Origin: Muscardinus avellanarius
Taxonomy: Eukaryota > Chordata > Mammalia > Rodentia > Gliridae
Direction of reading: 5' to 3'
NCBI GenBank assembly: GCA_963383645.1
Contig: OY726572.1
Span: 70,494,856 to 70,558,855, forward strand
Length of the DNA: 64,000 nt
Part shown: piece by piece, positions 56,561 to 64,000 of the stretch
Layout of the letters: each line of letters begins with the position of its first letter
How positions within the stretch are numbered: position 1 is the first letter of the stretch
Program-made: the position numbers and the translations under genes
Notes under the pieces: generated by a model
Databases searched by the model: none
What the model was told of the DNA's origin: nothing
The model's input: only the letters and a program-made list of their open reading frames with translations

Positions 56561-57985
56561 ATGGGACAGCAGGAGAGAAAGCTGAAATAGAAGAAGAAAA
56601 AGAAGAGTGTAAAAGACCAAAGAGGCAAGCATGGTTGCCTTTTGCCCATTTGATTTGGTAGATTCGCCAGTTGACTTCAGGTGTCTGTATCTGCTGCTGC
56701 ATGGTCAGACCTAATTAAGGTGTTGGGGTCAGTTCATTTAACTGAGCTCCTTCATTTGATAGCTAATTTTTGATAGTCTCAGGACTCTTTCCCCAACAAT
56801 ATGGAAATTCTACTGGGTAAAAGGATATGATAAAATTTTCTATAGCAACAGGTCTGTTAATATAGATTTTTTCTTTTGGAGAAACAAACTTTTTTGAACT
56901 ACCTGACCGTGGCTTCAATCTATGCTTGTTTCTCCATAGGTTTCAAGCTCATTTTATGATTTCAATTTGCTGTCATTCTTTCTGTACATTACATGTAAAG
57001 AATCTCATTGTGCTGATTTCTTTCCTGATCTCATTCTTGGATGATTGCTTTGATGTGTCTCAACATATCTTCCAGTAGATTTCTCAGAATGAATGCACGG
57101 GAAGTAGATTTTTGTAATTTTTTTAATCTGAAAATAACTTTATTCCATCATTACAATTAAATGATAATTTGACTTGACCTAGAATTTTAGAATGAATGAA
57201 AAAATTTTACACAGAATGTTTTAATTGCGGTTCTATTGTTCTCTAGCATACATTTTTATTCTTGATGAGTCGTACACCATCTACTTGTCATCTTCATTAT
57301 CTGTTTCTTCCCTTCATTCCACCTCTCTCCTGTCCTTCCCACCCCATCTCCACCTTCTCTCTTCTCTTTTTTCATGGCTCTCTTTTGGATTTTAACTGGA
57401 GTAGAATCAAGTAGGGGCTTTGATAATTGCTGACCAATCTGAGGGTTTCTCCTCATCAAACATCAGCATCCTAGAGTTAGAAAGCTCATGTGAAGCATCT
57501 AATGGAGCCTCTTTCCTGATGTAAGAATTTTTCTAGAGAACTTGCAACAATAAAGACAGCTGGCATAATTCAACTGAAGAGACTCCAGGTGTTTTCTATT
57601 TTTTTTATAATTTTCTTTGTTTTGTTTCTAACATTTCTCTGCTAAAGAATTTAACTAGTCAAAGAATGTTTATTCCAAGTTGAATCCATAATTATTATTT
57701 GCTCTTTTTTGTAATAAAAAAGTTATGATTAATGTTTGCTTGAGTACAAATTTTACTGTAAGTCATCATACAGTAAGTACCAGAGCACTAACTTTTAACA
57801 TTACAAAGTCCCCCTTAATCAGCCTTTTCTAAAGATAAAAGTTACCAAGAGTTGGTGTGAACATTTCTTGGGTATTTGGCTATCTTTTATATTTTAACCT
57901 TCATATAAATATCTACAAGCAACACATATATTAGTGTTTTTTTTAAATTTTGAAGCTATCATAAGCCGGTATTATACATTACATA
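56561..57985. other. unassigned; possible old L1 at 57060-57290
   Basis: Around 57060-57290 (GTAGATTTCTCAGAATGAATGC, ACTTTATTCCATC, TGACCTAGAATTTTAG) the reversed inter-ORF/ORF1 side of an old L1M is suggested but not firm. The rest, including a CT-rich patch at 57300-57370, is unrecognised. Confidence 0.35.
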
Positions 57986-57987
57986 TA

Positions 57988-58135
57988 GGTCCGCCTTTTT
58001 CTCATTTATTCATATGCTTTCAAGATCTATGCTGTGTGATCTGTTAGAATTCATCTATTTTTTTCTGATGGAATGCCACTTATAGATCCATTCTCTAATG
58101 GTGAGTGCTGAGGCTGTTTACAAGTCTTATCAGTA
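57988..58135 (-). mobile_element. possible old L1M 3' fragment
   Basis: TTTTTTTCTGATGGAATGCCAC, TAGATCCATTCTCTAATGGTGAGTG and GAGGCTGTTTAC parallel the reversed L1 segment that reads CCATTCTACTGATGGAC in better copies. Confidence 0.45.
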
Positions 58136-58925
58136 GAACCAGTTTCAATGAGCATCTTAGGGAGCACAGGAGAGGGACTTGCCTTGGGCAACATAATTGG
58201 AGATGGGATGGCTCCCCCAAGTTTGCCCTTAAGCTATCCACTCTGCTATATCTATGTGGAATGTACAGCTTCCCTTCATCTTGCACCTCCATTAAAGAAA
58301 TTTGTTCTTTGGCCATGTGACAACACCACAAAGTTTTAAAATCTTCCATTACTTGTCTTCCTATCAGTTTCTTATTGTACACGTCACAGCTTTTCTTTTA
58401 GCTATTGTGATGCTGTGTCTTTTGGCGTAACATCCAAATGACTGGCTTCTTCTCTTAGAATGCATTACACTTTGGAAATTTTTGTCTATTGCTTTGACTG
58501 TTATATTCATACTTTCTCTAGGCCTTTCCTGGCTCATTCTTTTAGTTTAACCCTTCTGAGACACTTTGTAGTGTACTTCACTCATTCCATACGTCAGTGT
58601 TCCTTTGTGAAGCATTTTGTTTTGGAGAGATGATTGGCTCCTATTTTCATTTGTGGCCAACAAGATATGGTCACAACTCCTTTCCTTCCCTGATGTTTTT
58701 GTTACAAGCTTTAAAAATATTGTTCTATATGAATTTGTTATTAAAAAGCCTTCAATGTGAACTGTATGTAATTTGCTTTGAATTTCAATGCTGCTTTATT
58801 GAAAGTATCATTTTTAAAGCAAATGGATATATATCCACAGTTTTACTGAACTTAACCTACAAACAAATGCTTTATTTAAGGTATCTTTTAGAAACTATTG
58901 AAGAGTAACAAATTCCTAGGGTTTT
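58136..58925. other. unassigned DNA, no gene supported
   Basis: 58140-58380 is somewhat less AT-rich and open on both strands (for example 95 codons minus at 58095-58382). No protein family is recognisable and the overlapping frames argue against a real exon. Confidence 0.4.
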
Positions 58926-59204
58926 TCTGATATGTGGCCCAATTCTTTTGGTCAGTGGTTTTAGATTGTCCTCTAGACAAATGTCATGGGAGTTTTCTCT
59001 TATGTGTCCTTCTAGGACTTTTATAGATTCAAGTCTTACATTTGAATTGATTTTTACTTGGATTTCTATTTTCCCAGTTTCACTTGTAGACACTATCTTT
59101 TTTTTTGGCAGTTTTGTAAAAAAATCAATTGATTATAAATGTATAGATTTATTTGTGAATGTTTTATCATTCTTTTTTCTTTGTAAAGTTGTCTATTTCT
59201 ATGA

Positions 59205-59409
59205 CAATATCATGCTATTTTTTTTGGTGGTACTAGGGTTCCTGGAAGCCCTTCTATCTCCGGGATACACTCCCAGGCCTATTTTATATTTTTGAAACAG
59301 GGTCTCTTAAGCCAGAGCAGCTGGCTTCGAACCAGCGTGATCCTCCTCTTTCTGCCTCCCAAGCGCGGAGATTACAAGCGTGTGCCACCACGCCTGGCAA
59401 TATCATGCT
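59205..59409 (-). mobile_element. young-subfamily B1-ID SINE with 12-bp TSD
   Basis: The element (59217-59397) is flanked by CAATATCATGCT at 59205-59216 and 59398-59409. Removing it restores the reversed L1M phrase around CATGCTGTTTTGATT. The body has the shortened linker and ID half and an intact head with CpGs. Confidence 0.95.
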
Positions 59410-60495
59410 GTTTTGATTAAAATTGTTTTATAATATATTTCAAAACTAAGAAATTAGAAAATATGATGCTTCCTGCTTTGTTTTTTTTTTGTGGGAGAGG
59501 GTTGTTTGTTTTTCTCAAGATATTTTTGACTATTCAAGGTCTTTGTGGTTCCATATGTATTTAAATATTTTTAATATATTTATAAAAATTGATAATAAAG
59601 TTTTGATAAAGATTGCATTGAATCATAGATAACTGTGGGTGGTATATACATTTTCACAGTATCAATGATTCCAAACAAAGAACATGGGATATGTTTCTAC
59701 TTAATTATGTTTTCTTCATTTTCTCTCATGAGTATTTATAAGTTTTCAGTGTATAAGTCTTTTACATTAGATTAAATTTACACTAAGAAAATATTTTACT
59801 GTTGTTGATAGGATTGTTTATTAATTTCTCTTTTGGATAGTTTGATATTTGTATGTAACAATGCTATTTATTTTTAATGTTTATTTTAGGTATAAAATGC
59901 ATCTTCCCTTAATTCATTTAGTAGGTCTAACAAGTGTTTGGGTGGCATCTTTAGGATTTCCTATATATAAAATCATCTTGTCAGCAAACAGAGAAAATTT
60001 CAGTTTTTCAATTCCTAATAGGATTTATTTCACTTCTTTTTCTTGCCTAATTTCTCTGCATAGGTATTCCAGTACTATTTTGAAAATTAGTGGTAAGAGT
60101 GAACATGCTTGTCTTGCCTTTGATGTTTGAAGATACACTTTCAACTTTTTATCATTGTTAGTTAAGTTATACAGGTTTGTCACTATGGTTATCATTGTTT
60201 TCAGGTACAATTTCTCTATACCTAATCCATTGAAATCCTATTCCTTTTTATCACAAAGAGGTGATAGATTTAGCCAAGTGCTTTTTTCTGAATCTATTGA
60301 GTTGATCATGACTTTTGCCCCTTATTTTATTAATGTGGCATATCACATTTTTTATTTTCATTTGTCAAATTACCTGGGGATTAATCCAACTTGATCATGG
60401 TAAATGATTCTTTTAATGTGTTCTTGAATATACTTTGCTAATATTTTGCTAAGGATTTTTATATCTGTGTTCATCATGAATATTGACACATAATT

Positions 60496-62546
60496 TTACT
60501 TTCTTTTTTCTTTTTTATTATTTATCAGTGCAAGGTATTCATATATCATAATTGATAAAAAAAAAACTTGTGTAGACACATGTACACATCACCCAGTTAG
60601 ACCCTACCCCATCCGCACCCCATTCCTTCCTCATCCCTCCTTCCCATGCTTGATTTAGTGGTTGACATCTATAGGTTTGTTTAAGTACATCATGTGCTTT
60701 AAAAAGTTTCTTTCTTCCCTTATCCCATCCCCTCAGTTTGGTTACCTTGTTTGCTTCACTATAGGATTTTATTTTTTCACCTGAAGATCCTCCTATGACC
60801 CATTTCACCTTAGCTTTCACATATTAGGGAAAGCATCCAATTTCTTACTTTTTGTGATTGACTAATCTCGCTTAGGATAATGTCCTCTAGTTCCATACGT
60901 TTCCCTGAACATAATGTAACTGTGTTTTTTTATGGCTGAGTAAAATTCCATTGTGTACATTTCCCACAGTTTTGTAATCCATTCATCTGTTGATGGACAT
61001 CATGGCTGGTTCCATAGTTTGGCAATGGTGAATTGTGCAGCTATGAACATAGATATACATGCTTTAGTTTGGTAGTTTGGTTTCCTTTCATTTGGATAAA
61101 TACCCAGAAGTGGTATTGCTGGGTCAAATGATAAATTAGTGCTCATTCTTCTGAGGATCCTCCATATTGTTTTCCAAAGTGGTTGTAGCAATTTGCAATC
61201 CCACCAACAATGTTTTAGAGTTTCCACTTGTCCACATCCTTACCAGCATTCGCTGTTGTTTGTGTTTTGAATGATTGCCATTCTAGTTGGAGTTAGGTAA
61301 AATCTCAGGGTAGTTTTGATTTTCATCTCTCTGATTGCCAATGTTGTTGAATAATTTTAATGCATTTATTGGCCATTTGAATTTTATGAAGTGTTTATTT
61401 AGTTCACTTGCCCATTTTTTGATTGGATTGTTTATTTTTTTAGTGTTGAGTTTCTTAAGCTCTCTGTATATTCTAGATATTAGTCATCTATCTGAGGAAT
61501 AGGTGGCAAAAATCTTCTCCCATTGTGTTGGCTCTCGGTTGAGAATCTTGACAGTTTCCTTTGCTGAACAGAAGTTCTTCAGTTTCACACAGTCCCATGT
61601 ATCGATTCGTCTTTTAGTTTGTTGTGCCTTTGGGGTCTTGTTGAGAAAGTTTTTATCTGTACCTATGTGTTGCAGTGTTGGACCTATGCGCTCTTCAAGG
61701 TCTCTGGTCTAATTTCCAAGTCTTTAATCCATCTTGAATTGACTCTAGTGCAGGGTGAGAAAGTGGAATTTATTTTCATTTTTCTGCATATGGTTAACCA
61801 GTTTTGTCAACACCATTTGTTAAACAAAACTCAAACTTTCACTATTTGCAAATGACATGATACTTTACCTAGAAGACCCAACAAACTCAACCAAAAGACT
61901 TATAGAACTGATCAACAAATTCAGCAAAATATCTGGATACAAAATCAACCTTAAAATATCAGAAGCTTTTCTGTATACCAACCATAAATCCATTGAAAAA
62001 GAAATTAGAAAACACTTCCGCTCAGGATTTCCCACAAAAGAAATAAATACTTAGGAATAAACTTAAGCAAGGAGGTGAAAGACCTCTACAAAGAAAATTA
62101 TAAAACATTTAAAAAAGAAATTGAAGAAGATCTTAGAAGATGGAAAGACCTTCAGTGCTCATGGATAAGCAGAATAAACATCATCAAAATGGCCATACTC
62201 CCAAAAGTGATCTACAGATTCAACACAATACCTATGAAGTTACCAAGTTCATTCCTTACAGACATAGAAAAATCAGTCCTTAAATTCATTTGGAACAACA
62301 AAAAACTCAGAATAGCCAAAGTAGTTCTCAGCAACGAAAACAATGCAGGAGGAATCACAATTCTTGACTTCAAACTATACTACAAAGCCTTTGTAATAAA
62401 AACAGCATGGTACAGACACAAAAACACATACACAGACCAATGGAGCAGGATAGAAGACAGAAACAAGTCCACACACTTACAGCCAATTTATATTTAACAA
62501 AGGGGCCAAAAACATACACTGGGAGAAAGATAGTCTGTTACTTTCT
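60496..62546 (-). mobile_element. twin-primed (5'-inverted) L1 nested in L1M, 9-bp TSD
   Basis: TTACTTTCT at 60496-60504 and 62538-62546 flanks the insert. The left arm (60505 to about 61828) is minus-strand: T-rich tail, 3' UTR, and ORF2 C-terminus with FIAAQFTIAKLWNQP and FDPAIPLLGIYP. The right arm (about 61829-62537) is plus-strand ORF2. The plus arm ends at AGATAGTCTGTTA and the minus arm begins, in its own sense, at TGTTTAACAAATGG. That is one continuous point of ORF2 with a shared CTGTT-like junction. Confidence 0.94.
61829..62510 (+). pseudogene. L1 ORF2 RT and post-RT fragment, inverted arm
   Basis: Plus-strand frames give LFANDMILYLEDPTNSTKRL, where the RT palm motif FADD has become FAND, so a catalytic Asp is lost. 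LINKFSKISGYKINLK, FLYTNHKS, then after a frameshift [54 protein letters not shown] and TAWYRHKN follow. These are the thumb and Z-region blocks of ORF2p, the L1 endonuclease/reverse transcriptase. The 140-codon frame at 62075-62497 is the longest ORF2 frame in the window. It is a dead fragment. Confidence 0.92.
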
Positions 62547-62640
62547 CATATTATTGTTGCTTGGTCTTGGTGTCAGGGTAATGGTAGCTTTATAAAATGA
62601 GTTTGGAACTATTTTTTTTTACTTCAAGTTTAGCCTCTAG

Positions 62641-64000
62641 TTTTAGGGTTCAGAAATTTCCAACCCCAGTCTTTGCATTTTTCTCTTTGATTCTTTACTG
62701 GGTGTGGTGTGCATGGCAGGCTGGCAATTACCAGGGTAGCAGCAGGCAGTGGATGCTTCTTCCTCTGTCACAATTGTTAGTGAACATGCCTCTCTAATTC
62801 TTTTGAATTGGGTGTGTTGTGACTGCAGAGTGAGTTCTTATCAGTCCTAAGTATTTACATTGGAAACTGTTTACTGGAAATGGAAATTACAGTGATAAAA
62901 CAGAGACTACCTCAATCTTGACACACAGAGATAGCATTTTGGAAACTGAGATTATATTCTGAGGTACTAATTAAATCACTGTTGTGTGCTCTTTTTTCCA
63001 GTCCATAAAATGGACATGAAATATGTCAACTTCTTCCAAGAAGTCACCATGAAATCACCCCGAATTTTTTCATTCAAAATGGACCAATGTAGATATTAGA
63101 GCTAGGGCTGCTGGAGGCATTATCTCTGTGCTGCTCTAATTAAATGTTTCTTGTCAGAAGAAAAGGCTTTTAATACTTTTTAAGAACTGCTTTTATGACT
63201 GTTGTGGCTTGGGCATAAAAGGTTTCCTAGAAATGAAATGGGAAATATGGTTCTGTAGGTTCTGGCTGTACTTTTAGTTCGGATCTTCTGACTATAGCAA
63301 AGAGACCTTTAATAAACCTAAACTTAAAGGACAGACCCTGCCTTTTGTACTTACAATCCAACATGGCTTATTTGTTTCTACTTCTCCCATACAATCTGTT
63401 TTATCCAATAAGGACTTCCTTTAGCTTTATATACTTGAAGCCTATTATTCCTATGGTAGCTGTGTTTATACTTCCCTTAGTTCTTCAAAACAGACATTTA
63501 AAGTTAAGAAAGGCATAAAATCACTAGCCTAATCAGTGGTGCAAAGAAAGCTACAGGTAAATTCGACCAGTTATCTTTAAATTTGGACAGGACCACAAAC
63601 AGAAAGTACTTTAGTCCTCAGCAGTAGACACCACCTAGGATCCCTTTATATTTAAGTTTACAAAGCTATTTATATCTAAATTTTCTTAGAAAAAAATTAA
63701 TCTGAAATGGGTTGTAGTAACTTGCATGTACTGATAAAAGTGCTTGCTAATGTAAATTTGTTTGCAATTGAAAAATTATCATCTGGATATGAGCATAATA
63801 CATTCATATTCAACATGTAAGGAGAAATACACATTTATAGGTGAAAATATTCACCTTGTATTCTTAGGTAAAAATAAACCCATTTAAAATTTTATGTAGA
63901 ATATTTTTGTAAATTTAGTTTTATATATTCCTACCTATGAATTGATAAAATGTAGGTAAATACAGACCAACATAATAACAATGCTTTGCCTGGGAGGTGG
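62641..64000. other. unique DNA, no gene seen
   Basis: No mobile element or exon recognised after the L1M ends. The 66-codon frame at 62597-62797 starts within L1M and has no motif. Confidence 0.4.

Larger units (their letters stand above)
58930..62640 (-). mobile_element. long old L1M, interrupted twice
   Basis: Minus-strand ORF2 of an ancient L1 runs 58930-59204, 59410-60495 and 62547 to about 62640. Landmarks are TTTATAGATTCAAGTCTTACATTTG, CATGCTGTTTTGATTAAAATTG, TTGACTATTCAAGGTC, GATAAAGATTGCATTGAATC, AAAATCATCTTGTCAGCAAAC and GAACATGCTTGTCTTGCC. AATCCAACTTGATCATGG and TTGGTGTCAGGGTAATGG close the series. A young SINE and a younger L1 inserted into it. No frame survives. Confidence 0.88.

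Overview
This is a gene-poor, AT-rich stretch of mammalian nuclear DNA. The repeats point to a sciuromorph rodent: a squirrel relative, possibly the mountain beaver or another lineage beside the true squirrels. That placement is inferred from three things: B1/7SL-plus-ID dimeric SINEs, monomeric ID elements, and L1 3' ends reading TATTGGTGCATT in reverse. I found no host protein-coding exon, no tRNA or rRNA gene, and no CRISPR. Every open reading frame I could explain is LINE-1 or comes from microsatellites and SINEs read through by chance. The window looks like intergenic DNA or the inside of a very large intron.

Layout. 1-13.6 kb: unique DNA with an L2 relic, a MaLR LTR, several SINEs in both orientations, a large composite microsatellite at 4.6 kb and a 227-nt pure-purine tract at 7.8-8.0 kb. 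13.6-17.7 kb: a remarkable L1 insertion (14288-17712) on the minus strand. It has a 15-bp target duplication, a full GC-rich 5' UTR and an ORF1 broken by one stop, but ORF2 is replaced by older L1 sequence in the opposite orientation that has itself been tandemly duplicated. 17.7-26 kb: unique DNA and two inverted (twin-primed type) L1 insertions. 26-31 kb: a Tigger1-derived element filled with microsatellites, a young SINE and a MER5A-like relic. 32-37.6 kb: an old L1 with an inverted 5' part, an ID element, SINEs and a MaLR LTR. 37.6-40 kb: repeat-poor. 40-46.4 kb: an old L1 3' half, a second Tigger1-derived element in reverse orientation, a minisatellite and a 5'-truncated younger L1. 46.4-56 kb: mostly unique DNA with two MaLR LTRs, L1 tails and an L2. 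56-62.6 kb: a 32-bp hairpin at an L1 edge, then a long old minus-strand L1 interrupted by a young SINE and by a younger twin-primed L1, both with target duplications. 62.6-64 kb: unique DNA.

The biology visible here is retrotransposition by one machinery. L1 supplies endonuclease and reverse transcriptase, and the SINEs are its parasites, with A-rich tails and 9-18 bp target duplications. Nesting gives a relative order: old L1M, L2, Tigger1 and MaLR first; then the older B1-ID SINEs; then a younger SINE subfamily and the lineage-specific L1. Coordinates of old repeats are good to roughly 20-50 bp. Family names are from memory of consensus features, not from a search.
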